Both the position numbers and the translations under genes were made by a program. DNA of 64,000 nucleotides from NCBI GenBank assembly GCA_022453515.1, contig JAJNNY010000063.1, positions 1 to 64,000 on the forward strand, given 5' to 3'. Positions 37,614-48,647 of this stretch are shown here, piece after piece; within the stretch, counting starts at the first letter, position 1, and each line of letters begins with the position of its first letter. The notes under the pieces were generated by a model, which ran no database searches, had not been told where the DNA came from, and saw only the letters and a program-made list of their open reading frames with translations. This stretch comes from Astrocystis sublimbata. Its lineage: Eukaryota > Ascomycota > Sordariomycetes > Xylariales > Xylariaceae.

Positions 37614-38804
37614 CTATGTCCCCCAAAGTCCATTGCAATTACCAGGCCCCTCATGAAGAACCGCCGACCAGCGATAGCGCTCGCGGATATGGTTCGTTTC
37701 GGGCGACATCTTGGTGAAAAAGAAATCGTAGGGTGTCTCGCTCTCATCGCTGACGACGAGTTCATATCTAGGACTGAGATGGTTATCCGTTCCCAGGCGC
37801 ACGTATCGGTCGCCGAAGCGATCTGTTACAACCAAGGACTGTTTGGGCGTGGGCTCCAGTCGCTGCCAATCATGGATGCCATCCTCGTCGTAAATGTGCG
37901 CAAGAGACAAGTTGGAAGCGTCGGAGTCCTGCTGCGAGACCGTGTCACTGTCGAACATGAGCTGCAGCAGCGGTGGATGCGCGTCTGCCGAAGCCACTGA
38001 CCCTTCTTCTCTCTCCTCCCCAAGCAAGGCCACAAGGGCGTCGGTTAATTGACTAGAGATTTGGTTGCTTGAATTTCCCAAGGACACGCAGCGAAGTTCC
38101 GGGCGAATACTAGGGGGCAGGCCCGGGGTCAACTCGGGATCATAGCTCCACCCGTCACAGACGTCAGAGCCTTCTTCGTCTTCGTCGATCACGGGATCCT
38201 CCTCCCACGGGAGGTTTAAGCTGCAGTTCTCCACGGACAGACAGAGGACATCGTCAATGTGGACCTCAACGGTGCGGCACACAGCGGGCTCCTTGGGCAT
38301 CACCCTACCGGTACCATGACTCATGCTGCAGGTTTCTCCATAGTTCAATGGGGTCCACGTGCGCAGCTGCAGGTCGCCTGGGCGCACGAACAGGCCGCGC
38401 CGGGGGCGGGTGAGGGTGAGGGTGGCGGCCTCGGAAGGGCGCAGAGCACAGGCGTGGTACGCCTCGGCACACGACTGGCGCACGGCGAGCCTCGCTTGCC
38501 ACGCTGAAGGGTCGTAGCTGGCCACCTTGTCATCTTTGTCCTCGATGGCGAGACGACGTAGGTCCAAGTAGAGCAAGGGTGGCGAGGTGCTCCGATCGCA
38601 CTTCCAGTGGTCATTGGGCCAGGCGTGCACGTTGAAGAAGTTGATGCCTGGCGATGGCACAGCAAGGCGCCAGATCTTGAATCGCAGCTCCGCCGGCAGA
38701 TGTGCGAATTTTGGGAAGAGACGTTCGCATGATGAAGAAGCTGACGAGGCTGCCCACCTCGCCTCCCTCAACTGGCGCTCTAACTCGCGCTCTTTCTCCC
38801 ACAT
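37614..38804 (-). CDS. 2EXR-domain protein, 396 aa, intronless
   Basis: The N-terminal segment FPKFAHLPAELRFKIWRLAVP (residues about 30-50) is the hallmark of the fungal 2EXR domain, an F-box-like region of unknown function that is greatly expanded in Pezizomycotina. The remainder has the usual pattern for the family: a hydrophobic core with WPNDHWKC and LYLDLRRL, then an acidic middle (about 255-275) and a poorly conserved tail. The start at 38804 (MWEKERELERQLREARW) was chosen because the open frame upstream reads like UTR. No signal peptide or membrane segment is seen. Function unknown. Confidence 0.8.
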   Translation of the reverse strand: MWEKERELERQLREARWAASSASSSCERLFPKFAHLPAELRFKIWRLAVPSPGINFFNVHAWPNDHWKCDRSTSPPLLYLDLRRLAIEDKDDKVASYDPSAWQARLAVRQSCAEAYHACALRPSEAATLTLTRPRRGLFVRPGDLQLRTWTPLNYGETCSMSHGTGRVMPKEPAVCRTVEVHIDDVLCLSVENCSLNLPWEEDPVIDEDEEGSDVCDGWSYDPELTPGLPPSIRPELRCVSLGNSSNQISSQLTDALVALLGEEREEGSVASADAHPPLLQLMFDSDTVSQQDSDASNLSLAHIYDEDGIHDWQRLEPTPKQSLVVTDRFGDRYVRLGTDNHLSPRYELVVSDESETPYDFFFTKMSPETNHIRERYRWSAVLHEGPGNCNGLWGT

Positions 38805-39253
38805 AGCTGATGGATGACGTTTGCTATTTTGAGAAGACCGGACGGGAGATATCAAGATGGAATTCAAGATGACTTGAACACCTAAATGGTGAATGGGTTC
38901 AAGTGGCGAAAGAGTCGGTGGCTTCACCGCCTTTACAGAAATACAGTGCATCAATAGCCTGTCTCACAGTATCTGCACTGCCATACCCCCCTCGAGGAGG
39001 AGGTTTTATCTACCACTGTTCACAAGTTGAACTGTTGTTCTTTATAGAATGGAATGCGCTTTCAAACAGAAAGATGAGACACTATGATCAAACTTTATGA
39101 AATTGCCTAGGTGACTTAGGAATTGATGACTTTGACACAATTGAACAGGGGTTTGGTACTGTATTTCGTGAGCTATGGTGTTATGGAGGGTGTGTAAATG
39201 TTAACCGTCCAACGACGGCACAGCGGCAAGTATGGTCGGAGAGGCACCTGGGT
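38805..39253. other. Intergenic, 0.45 kb
   Basis: This separates the 2EXR gene from the lectin-like gene. Positions 39201-39253 may be coding in the shifted frame of the lectin-like gene. Confidence 0.4.
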
Positions 39254-40919
39254 TCATTTGTACAAGTTGGTTGTTATTGTCGTACGCGAATACGTGAATC
39301 TTACTTCCATCATCCACGGCCGTTGGGGGCTCCTAAATTGACTTTGACCGAGTACAGTAAAATCATTATGCCACCCGCCATCATACCAATCATGCAGTAT
39401 GCTTTTATTGTCGTAGCCCCAGGCGAAGACATTCAAGATGCCAGACGAATCAACCACAGCGTGGGGGCGGCCTTGGATTTTGGTATTCTGATGAATCAGC
39501 TCCCATTGCGGCAACTTTGTTGAGTCGTCGTTGTTATAATGTAGACGCCACAGCCGATTGTCACCGCCGAGTGCAAACACGTCGATTATACCTGCATGGC
39601 TAGCCACTGCCACGGGGGGCGTGGCCATAAAGCCTCCCAAGTCTTCGTAATCAGTCCATCTATTTGCGCCCGAGTCGTATGATGCATGGAGTAAGTGATT
39701 GTTCTCACTGCCCACGACAAAGAGATCTAGGCGCGTGGAATCCCCATTCCAAGCTACCACCGAAGGTGTCATATTGCTCAGTTTGGCGTTTCCTGGCACC
39801 TGTTGCTTGTTCCTCCAACTATTCACAGGTTGATATGTATTATAGTAGACTGCAAGGTCGTTGTTATCGTTTTCGGCTAGGTAAAAGACCGTCATGTTCT
39901 GAATGTCAGGGTTGTACTTGACTTCCGATGGGGTGCCAGTCACAGCGAGATTGGTAATAGGAAAGTCAAACCAATCGTCAGGCGAGGCATAGACCTAGGA
40001 ATCAGCTAAGGTGTCAGTAATAGGCCATTAGTTGGTTATAGGGGTGAACATGGCTTAAAACCACAGTTTGCTGTGTTCAGGGCGATGCAACCACTCACCA
40101 AAGCTTGATCCTCATCGTGGAATTTGGTACGAAGTCGGCCTTTTGCATTAATAATTACCTCAGTTCGATACTCATTCCCTTGGAGATGTATGTGAAGGGC
40201 GATGGACGCTGTTTGGTCGCGAAGAACCGTGCCACCCACGAGTTCCATGTCCATGCCGCTTGGCTCGAAGTTGTCGCGATTCCTATCTTGGTATTTGCGA
40301 TATATAGAGTATGATTCGTTCTTTGTCAAGGCGTATATTTCGAGCCGATTACGAGCCACAACAGCTGTTGGGGCAGGATACGGGGGTTCCGAAATGTTAC
40401 TGCCTGTCATCTCCGCCGTCTGACTTTCATCGCTAGAGATTATAGGATTAATCACTAAGTGTTATTTGGCAACATTGTGGGGATCACTTGCGTTGGGGTA
40501 GGTGAGTGTGTAGGTGAGTGTTGTTTCCGAGTCCCAAGAACGGCGCCAACGATGACCGCGGCGAGCACAACGAGCGACACTATCCCTGCAACTAACAAGA
40601 TCTTCTTCTTGGTCCATTCTCTAGGCACAGAGTTATTGTCACCAGGCTCGACTGGTGGCACGTATTGCTCTTCATTTTGAACAGGATGGAGCCCTTCGAC
40701 ATCGCCAGGTGCTACTTGGATGCCGTCTTCGATTGATGTTGATCGGATCAACGGTGTATGTAAGTATTTTTCGTCGCCAGGTATTGTATGAAGTCCCTTG
40801 TAATCGATAGGTATTGCTTCTTTATCGTTTTGGATACTCGCAATTGTCCCGGGTCCATGGCGTGCGACCTCAAGGCCGGGCTGTTCAGGCGAGGGGGCTC
40901 GAGGCCTCGAGTCAGCCAT
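39254..40919 (-). CDS. Membrane-anchored lectin-like beta-propeller protein, 3 exons, apparent 3' frameshift
   Basis: Predicted exons (minus): 40919-40488, 40419-40099 and 39994-39254. The first intron (68 nt) is less certain; the second (104 nt) has GTGAGT, CTGAT and CTAG. Residues 1-105 are a hydrophilic cytosolic part, then WTKKKILLVAGIVSLVVLAAV starts a single membrane helix. A Ser/Thr-rich linker and an outer domain follow, with repeats such as LDLFVVGSENNHLLHASY and IIDVFALGGDNRLWRLHY. These resemble fucose-lectin/PLL-type (DUF346) propeller blades. As read, the frame ends at 39254 with a tail unlike the repeats. From the 5-base run at 39325-39329 onward, another frame continues the blade pattern to a stop at 39201. 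A one-base indel is therefore likely, as a sequencing error or a real mutation. Confidence 0.75.
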
Positions 40920-42260
40920 CGAGGTGCTCCTGTTCTGCGAAGGATGAATGTGAGACTCAGTCAACAGAGATAACAAGAAAGTCAGCATTCCATGTGGATA
41001 CGCCCTGCGCACATATGATATTTGTACTCTCACACAAACAAGAGCATGGGGCCAGAGGCTGCAGTTCCTGCTAATCTGGATTAAGCCCCCGCCCCCAATG
41101 CCCATTGTGCTGCTGTTACGAACTCAGCTGGGCGTGCAGCCTGCCGCCGTGGTGGCATTTTCATTCCACATTCTGGTATATATGCACGAACACGAAGACA
41201 TGCCACAATAGAAGCCAAGAAAGAAAGTAGCGAACAGGATCTCTATGCAGAGGCGACTCAATCCCATCTCAGCCCCGACACTCTGATACGCAAGGTCAGC
41301 CACCAGCAAGCAGGCTACGACCTATCGCACCACTCCTACCTCTCCACCTGGCGGGCGTGAAGCCATGGGATAGGTGCCGGATACCGCAGGATTCGTTGTG
41401 GCTTGAAGGTGGTATCGATATTCACCAAAGACCCATGGCACTTGGCGAACGGAGCTGAGACGAATGGGTTAGCGTCTCGCTGGTTGTTACCCTTTATCAT
41501 CAGCCTCATAAATTTGTCGCTTGGAGAGAGCCTGCGCAGGATGGATCGGTACAGTGTCCATTCTGTATCTCTGTGTAACAACAAAGTGCGGAGTGAGAGT
41601 GTGTAGATGGTTGGATAGGAGAGAATGACACAACAAGCGACCTAGGGGCGAGGACAATACCACCCACAGGTAGGTATTTTCCTAGATAGGTAGCCAAGTA
41701 TCTTCGCCGGGCATCCGCCAATCTCCGCACGGCATCGCATGCCTTAAGCCCCGCTATGCACCGTAAATAAGATCCGGTGCAGGGCTCTGCCAACCGTGCT
41801 AAGACGGAACTGGATCTGTAAGGGCCCTTCAGGTTACGCGACCCTCAACGACATTCTACACATGCGCATCTTGGAATTAACCGCCATTACATAGCAATAC
41901 AGCCTTTTTAATATCAAATTCCCTGGTTTCGACGCGTAAACTCTCCTCGATACTCCGTTTAAATTTTAATTGGGTGCAAAACTCTAGTCCCGGACAAAAA
42001 CTGACGCGTTTTACCCCGCGAGCCTGCTCTCGTCTGACTCTGGACACCCCCACCACAAACCACAAACCACCACTCACCACAGTCTGTGGTGGCGATGGCC
42101 TCTAATTCTTATATGCATACATAAACATCAACACATAAAAACACCCATACGTCTGAAATGCGAAGTAGGGAACCAGGCTTGGGACTCATTTCTTTATTTC
42201 TCTATTCATTCACTTCATTAAAAGAAACAAAACCGCCAAACCCACAATTCACAATCCACA
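40920..42260. other. Divergent intergenic region, 1.3 kb
   Basis: This holds the promoters of the lectin-like gene (left) and the CENP-L/Fta1-like gene (right). Two ACGCGT boxes lie at 41932-41937 and 42004-42009. No coding frame is supported. Confidence 0.5.
41932..42009. promoter_or_regulatory. Paired ACGCGT (MCB-type) boxes
   Basis: Two exact ACGCGT hexamers, at 41932-41937 and 42004-42009, start 72 bp apart and lie 250-330 bp before the start of the kinetochore-like gene. The motif is the known MBF binding core; function here is inferred. Confidence 0.4.
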
Positions 42261-43850
42261 ATGCCTCCTAAAAAGCGTGCCCGGAACGCAGAGCCCGAGG
42301 CCTCAGCTGACGACCACAACTCTGACCAAGACCAAGACCAAGAACAATCTCAGCACTCAGCACCGGAATCCGACGCAAACTCAAACTCAGACACAGAACC
42401 AGACAGAGCAGGCGACTTCGCCTTCTTCAACACCACATTCTCCACCTTCCGCGTATCGCCGCTCTACATAGCACAAAGCAACCTCACGCCCGTCGGGCTC
42501 GAGACGCTCTCGCGCAGGCTCCGCGACACACTCGTCGGCGACGTGGTGCGCGGCGTGCAGGTTGGTCTCGATGGGGACAACGCCGTGCTCGGCCGGCTGG
42601 GACATCTTGTGAGGGTCGAGTGGCGGATGTGTAGTCTGGCGGCTATCTTTCCTTCGGTTGCAGAGGGAGAGGAAGAGGATGACGATGACGATCATGTTAA
42701 TGAGAACAGTGGTAGTGGTGGTGCCACCAAGAGCCGACACCTGCTCTGTCTAGAACTCGAGTACGAGCGAGCCACGTTCAGCGCCTTGCTACTGCCGTCT
42801 CTCGAGGCCATAGACGGAAGCAGGAAACAAAAAGGACAGCAGAGGATGCGGATGGAGATACTTCCGATACACGGCAAAGATGCTACTATTACAACAACTA
42901 CAACAACTACAACAACTACAACAACTACTAGTACAGTCAACTTCGCACACTACCCCCTCCTCCTCACGCGCATGCCCGCCACACTAAAGAGCGTCGTCAT
43001 AGATTTTCTCTCCAGCACCTTCGACTGCCGCATCAGTGCGCTGCGGCTCGGGACGCGGAGCCTGGTGCGCAGCTGGGAGAGGTGGATTGGAGGCACACGA
43101 GAGGCAGAAATCCCAGAACCGGGAAAAAGACCCAGGCTCAGCAAAGACGTGGCGCTCACCCTCGGCTTCCATTTCGAGGCACCGTCCCATGATACAAAGC
43201 ATACAAGCAGTTCGGAAATAGCCGATGGCAAGACTACGACATCGCCAGTGGCCATCGCCGGTCTTAAGACTATTGACGTGGTGGTCCCCGCCGGCGAGGT
43301 CCGCCGGTTCTTGCGCGCGGGGGACAAGATCCTGTCAGATTCAGATTCAATTCCAGCAGACCAACACCACCACCTCCAACAACAACAACGGAAAAGAAAA
43401 CAAGGCGGCAACCGAGACGAAGAAGGCTGGTGGTGGATCCAGCCCCCTCGGCCCGAGAACGGAAACGCACCACTACCACCACCACTAGAGGAGAGAGTTC
43501 TCAATCAAGGTATTTCTGTGTCTGGTGGTGGTGAGGGTGGTGGCGAGGGTGGGGGTGTTGGTGGGGGTGTATACAAGCATCCGTTCACAACAGCCCTAGC
43601 CTCGTACCTCGACCACCACATAGCCCTCGACTTGTTCCACCCCTCCGTGCGTGTGCTGCGCGTCGTCTGCGATGCCTTTGCGCTGAGCGAGGGGGGGAGG
43701 GTGAAGGTTTTTGGGGGTGGTGGTGGGAGTGGCAAAGGCATGAGAGCCGAAGAAGTCGAGACGTTCATGAGGGACCTGATTCGTTCCGCCACGGGAAGGG
43801 ACTGGAGTGCCGATTCCGTGAAATTGGCCCAGCTGGAGGCTTTGGTTTGA
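42261..43850 (+). CDS. fta1: CENP-L/Sim4-complex Fta1-like kinetochore protein, 529 aa, intronless
   Basis: The N-terminus is a basic, then acidic low-complexity tail (MPPKKRARNAEPEAS). At residues about 50-115 the block FFNTTFSTFRVSPLY, followed by LETLSRRLRDTLVGDVVRGVQVG, matches what I know of fungal Fta1/CENP-L proteins. A later part (PLLLTRMPATLKSVVIDFLSS) and the C-terminal region with a helical tail also fit. CENP-L belongs to the inner-kinetochore CCAN and links to CENP-N at the centromere. Several simple-sequence inserts interrupt the domain: an ACAACT-type run (about 42890-42930) coding for a Thr tract, a Gln/Lys stretch and two Gly tracts. The ATG lies in CCACAATGCC. Two MCB-type boxes lie upstream. 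Family assignment is from memory of short motifs and should be tested by profile search. Confidence 0.7.
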   Translation: MPPKKRARNAEPEASADDHNSDQDQDQEQSQHSAPESDANSNSDTEPDRAGDFAFFNTTFSTFRVSPLYIAQSNLTPVGLETLSRRLRDTLVGDVVRGVQVGLDGDNAVLGRLGHLVRVEWRMCSLAAIFPSVAEGEEEDDDDDHVNENSGSGGATKSRHLLCLELEYERATFSALLLPSLEAIDGSRKQKGQQRMRMEILPIHGKDATITTTTTTTTTTTTTSTVNFAHYPLLLTRMPATLKSVVIDFLSSTFDCRISALRLGTRSLVRSWERWIGGTREAEIPEPGKRPRLSKDVALTLGFHFEAPSHDTKHTSSSEIADGKTTTSPVAIAGLKTIDVVVPAGEVRRFLRAGDKILSDSDSIPADQHHHLQQQQRKRKQGGNRDEEGWWWIQPPRPENGNAPLPPPLEERVLNQGISVSGGGEGGGEGGGVGGGVYKHPFTTALASYLDHHIALDLFHPSVRVLRVVCDAFALSEGGRVKVFGGGGGSGKGMRAEEVETFMRDLIRSATGRDWSADSVKLAQLEALV

Positions 43851-45922
43851 GGGGTGGTAGTGTTGGGTCTAGATCTAGACCTGGCTGGGCCTTTTTTCGT
43901 ACATGTACGTCCCGAGGTCGGAGTTGTGGGATTGTAGGATTGTGTGAGGTGAAACGAGGCGATTCTACAGCACAGCAAGAGGGGGAGGGAGAGGGGATGC
44001 CTGTTGGCTGTACTTATATATCCGTGTATATGTACGTGGACATATATGTGTACGGGTATGTGTATCAATGTCATTAGACATGACGCTGAGGAAATGACTT
44101 GCGAAATTCTCATAATGCCAGGAAGAGCGAGGAGAATCGACGAGGGTCCAATCCAATCCACCCTCTGCTTGTACTGTGCTGTACTGTAGGTACCTAATAT
44201 ACATCTTCGTTCCGGCAAATGACCGAAATGATACCCAGGGTGCTCGGGTGAATTAGGTGATCTAGATAGAATACAATCCTCGCTTAGTGGCGAAATTGCG
44301 TTTCGAAAGCATCTTCCTTAATAGTCGAGCCTCCTACCAACCTAAGCAACTACCTACCGATCTGATCAAAGATTCAACAGATTCGAATCTAACTCCCCAA
44401 GCCATACACCGTAATAAAGAACAACGCTCTCTGTAGTGCTATTATGGATGGGCCAATCGGTTACCTACCTCCTATGTAGCACCCGAGATAGGTAGAAACA
44501 CCATAGCTGTAATCTCCCCAGGGCGAGAGAGAGAGCACTCTCTCGGCAAATAATCCATACACACAACCTCCCCCATAGACACAGACACAGACACAGACAC
44601 AAGAAAAGTGCTACATTACCTAAAAAAAAGGTCCCTTACCTGCCTTTACGGGCACAACACAACACAGTCCACGTCATATCATCTCCCGCTATCTTATGCC
44701 ATGCCACCCAGACTTTCGAGTGCCGCCCGCTCGGCTTGATGCCAACGAATCAATGAATTACCGAAGCGAAACGATCAAACTCAAACTGTCGGACAAGAAG
44801 CAAGTAAGTAAGATTAACTGACAGCACAGTGTACTACGATACGATATTCATGATCATTATTTTCAGTTTGAAACGGGAAAAGACGAAGTTCCAGGAACAG
44901 CATGAAGACCGTAAACATCACGAGTATGCAATCAGAATATTAGTTGTCCACCTTTGGCCCCCACCCATGGGGGAGTAGGTAGGCGTGGGTGGGTTTGGGA
45001 GCGGACAACTAATATTTGTACTGTGGGACGAGTATCACAAATATCAACAACATTGCCAACATCGTCAACATCGCCAACATCAACAACATCAACATCACGA
45101 ACATCACCAATCACAGAGAATCAACCAGAGCAATCGATCCACAGCAACCTTGATAGGCAGAACATCAAAGCAAGCAGGCAGGTACTATTAGTTTCGTAGT
45201 TCAGTATGTAGGTAGGTAGGTTTAAGTAGGTGCGTAAGTAGGCACCTAGGCATTCCTTTAATACGGAATACCTAACTTAACCCAACCCAACCCAACTCCA
45301 AAAATTCCCCAGGCCTGGTTCCATTTCATTTCGTGTGCCTAGCATGACACACAAACCAATCAATCAATCAATCCATCCATGCCTTTCTTCCATGCCATGC
45401 ATGCCTTGCCCTTGCCCGATCAACACCAGCTCCAGGTCCAGCACCAAAACCGAAACCTTTGACAACATCAAAAATCGACTGACGTCGGAGGCCGACGTCT
45501 AAAAACCGCAGCATGTAGGAATCATCTCAAACGCCAGCCAGCCCCGTTGCAAATCAAATCAAATCAAATCCCCTGAGTGCCGTGTGCGTTGTGTGTGTAT
45601 TGCGTGTGAGTGTGTGTATGCTCTCTAGACGCCCCCTTTCCTTCCCCTGCCCCTTCCCCTTCACTTTCCCACGCAGGAAGGCGAAGGAAGCAGGCAAACA
45701 ATATAGTGAGTCAGTAGTAGTAGAAGTAGTAGTATAGTAAAGCGTATCGCCAAGCTCCCCAGCCAAAAGAGCCGAATATAGCGTGCGTTGCGTGCGAGCA
45801 GCAGAAGCTCCCAAAGCGTTTTAGAGAGTTGGTTCCTTGTTGGAAAATGCCGTATAGAAGAGAACATCATATAATTCTCCCAGACGACAGCGACAGCGAA
45901 GTGACAGTGATGAAGCAACCTA
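43851..45922. other. Convergent intergenic region, 2.1 kb
   Basis: No gene is supported. A TAGGTACCTA palindrome lies at 44187-44196, a hexanucleotide ACAGAC-type run near 44578-44601, CAACAT/CATCAA runs near 45045-45110, and a TAGG run near 45209-45222. Open frames here are simple-sequence artefacts. Confidence 0.45.
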
Positions 45923-48647
45923 CTACGGTTCGACATCAACATCCACCCCGCCCAAGAATCTCCGGACTCTGCCGACCTCGAGCTCGCCCTTTTCGCTCTC
46001 GACGGCCCTCATGAGCCCATCCAGCAAGTCATCCACGTTGTCCTCCGAGATCCCCGTACACAGCGCCACCACCTTGCGGTATTTGATCTCGATGTCCTTG
46101 CTGCGGCTCTTTAGCGACGCCACGCCTCGTAGAGTAAGATCGGTTCTGTTCTTCAGCGCTTGTATGCGCGCCTGGAGTGTCGTGGCGCTGGGTATTGTCG
46201 GCTTCGGGGACCCGTTGTTCTCGCTTTGCTCTGCTGCTCCTAGCGCAGGGAGGGATTGAAGATCCGTCTCCCACGATATGCTGGCGGCGTCCAGAGGTCC
46301 CTGGGTTTGCTCGATCTTGGCGAGTCGTTTTTGCTCCTCCTCGCGTCCGCGCGTGAGGTTGATGACTCTCTGCCGAGTGAGTAAGCGGGCCTTGGCTGCT
46401 ATTTGTAACGTGTTCAGCGTTTTCTTGGCGTCGCTTAAATCGGTAGATTCATTTCGTAATTGTGAATGTAATACATCCAGGTCAGCCTGTTTGCTTTTCA
46501 CGTCAATCTGGAAGCTGTTGGCGGTTTCATTGAGGAGATGGGTCATGGCTGTTCAGGTTGTCAGTATATGTTGGGATGTCATTTAAGGGGGTGTCCATCA
46601 GGCTTACAGGTAATGATGTCGTCGGTACTCTCGCGCGTCTGGTTACCGCTTCCCACGTCCTTAACGGGGGCAGCGCCGTCCACTTCCGCGCCATCCGCAG
46701 CGACCTCGCTTTTCTCGCCGACTCCGAAATCCGATGGTCGCAAGCCGGCGGCATTGGCGATGTTCGGATCTGCTCCCACTTCGATCAACTGGGATATGAT
46801 GCTCCGGTTGCCGACTCGGGAAGCGATGCCGAGAGCTGTGTCGCCCGATTTGTCCTGCGCATTGACAATCTCACCCATGAATCGCCCTATGGTCAGTTTC
46901 GGTGCTGCTTCCGTGCCATTGGCAACTGTCGTCTGGCTGCTGGGAGCGCTTCCCTGTCTCACGACCCATTCCAGAAGTCTCTCGAGGTAGTATCTGCTCG
47001 ACTGACTACGGCCCCTGACGGCGCTGGAGAGAGCAATGTGATGTAATACGGTGCGGCCCCGGTTGTCTCTTATATCAATCGTGTCGCCCAAAACATCAAG
47101 CAGATTCGAGAATGTGCCCTGGTCCAGGTTGTTGGTGACCGCCGAAGCCCGCATCAGCGCTGTTTCTCCAGAGGCATTAACCCTGGAGGGATTAGCTCCA
47201 GCAGCGATCAGCTCACCCAGGAGATGGATGCGGGCTAGGGTAGCAGCCCAATGCAAAGCTGTATTACTAGTAGCGTCGATGGGTGCGTCGAGGTCAGGTG
47301 GCGTTAGTGCCTGGAGGGTTGGTGTTGGGATGCGCTCAATGTCATTCCCCCCCTTGTCCATGAACAAGGCCATAAGCATGTTACGCTTACGTTCACCATC
47401 CGGAGAGAGGTCGAACGGTAATGGCGGCAGGAAGTTCGTCTCTAGGTCATGCAGGTGTATACCGGCCTGTGAGTAGACGAAGGACTCATTGGGCTCTGTC
47501 GGTGAGCCTGGGAATTCGTTGGCGTATATGTGCTGCATGGATTGCGAGGCGTAGCCGAAGCTTTCGGATGGTGTTATGACACGCTGACGTTTGCGTGGTG
47601 GCTCGTCGAAGACCTGCATGGTCTGGGTCGCATAGAAGGGATCGATGGGGTAGTCGGCGTTGAAGCTCTGCTGTGAGTTGATGGGGATCTCGTCCATGGC
47701 CTGCATCGATGGGTTGCGACTGAAGCTCGGTGGTCTCGTTGGCTTGTTGCGGCTTCTGGGGCCCGGCGAGTCGCGGCGAGCCTTCGTGATGGCAGCGACA
47801 GCATTGGTAGCGGTGCTCGAGATACTCTTGAAGAATGTGGCCGACGTGCCATTGGTGTGTCCTTCCGTGCCGGCGCTGTACATGCGCTTCCTCTGAGCGG
47901 CCATGGCCTGCTCCTTTGTGGGCGTGTTGAAGTCGCCTTGACCGGCAATACCGCCGTCCTGGCCCATGTCGTAGGTTAGGAGGGGGCGCAGCAGCTCCTC
48001 GACGTGATACTGCTTGCACACTTCAACACCACGGTCGAAATGAATCCATGTGCCTTGGTATTTTCCGTAGCCGCCCTGGACCTTCTCGTGGTCGCCCGTC
48101 TGGATCTCCTTTTCCAGAATCTTGGTCCGCTTGCCCTTGTCTATCTTGGCTACCTTCAGGATCTGTGTGGCATTCAGCCAGCTGTCATTGCGTCGGCGCA
48201 TGACAGCTACGTTGTTGACTTCCATCTCGTACACGTCGACACCAGAATAGACAGCCTAGAGATCGAGGGTGGTTAATGCGCTGAAGGTAGGTTGGCTGGG
48301 CGACGGGGGTTGGGAATGCGACTGACCTTATAGATGATGTGCTCCTGGGTATTCCGTCTCGGGTGGTCGGGCAGCTGATGCCGAGAGAATTGTGATTGTG
48401 ACTGAGGCTGGCTCATGGCGAAGGACTGCTGGGACGACGGTTGCGACTGTGGTTGTGACATGGCGAGATCTTTCGCAGCAGCATCAAAGCTGCTGTTCCG
48501 GCCCACGGCAGCAGAGTTCGGAGGAGGGATGGAGGAGAGAGGCCCCTGGCTGGCACCCGAAGGAGGCGCAAAGGAAGCGCCTGTGAATGAGGCAGGGTCG
48601 GGGTTTGCCGTCGGCTGCTGACAAGACGCAACAAGAGCCGAGGCCAT
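45923..48647 (-). CDS. mbp1: MBP1-type APSES transcription factor, 3 exons, about 864 aa
   Basis: Predicted exons (minus): 48647-48327, 48255-46608 and 46548-45923, in phase; introns are 71 and 59 nt, the latter with ATACTGACAA before GAACAG. The protein is the DNA-binding subunit of an MBF/SBF-like complex that activates G1/S genes. The APSES (KilA-N-like) domain at about residues 108-200 shows VDVYEMEVNNVAVMRRRNDS, WLNATQILKVAKIDKGKRT and YGKYQGTWIHFDRG. A long Ser/Pro-rich middle follows, then ankyrin repeats (about 435-630) with TALHWAA, TVLHHIAL and DTALGIASRVGNR. A C-terminal coiled-coil region (about 658-860) would bind a Swi6-like partner. The Gln/Ser-rich N-terminal 100 residues extend beyond the minimal Mbp1 start. 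Domain order is that of the family. Confidence 0.95.

Noticed and set aside
38805..38954. N-terminal extension of the 2EXR protein
   Set aside because: The frame is open but begins at a non-ATG codon and reads like UTR; the ATG at 38804 gives the usual distance to the 2EXR motif.
39302..39380. A short intron that would repair the lectin frame
   Set aside because: The only in-phase GT...AG pair gives 23 nt, without a branch site; well below the shortest intron otherwise seen here (54 nt).
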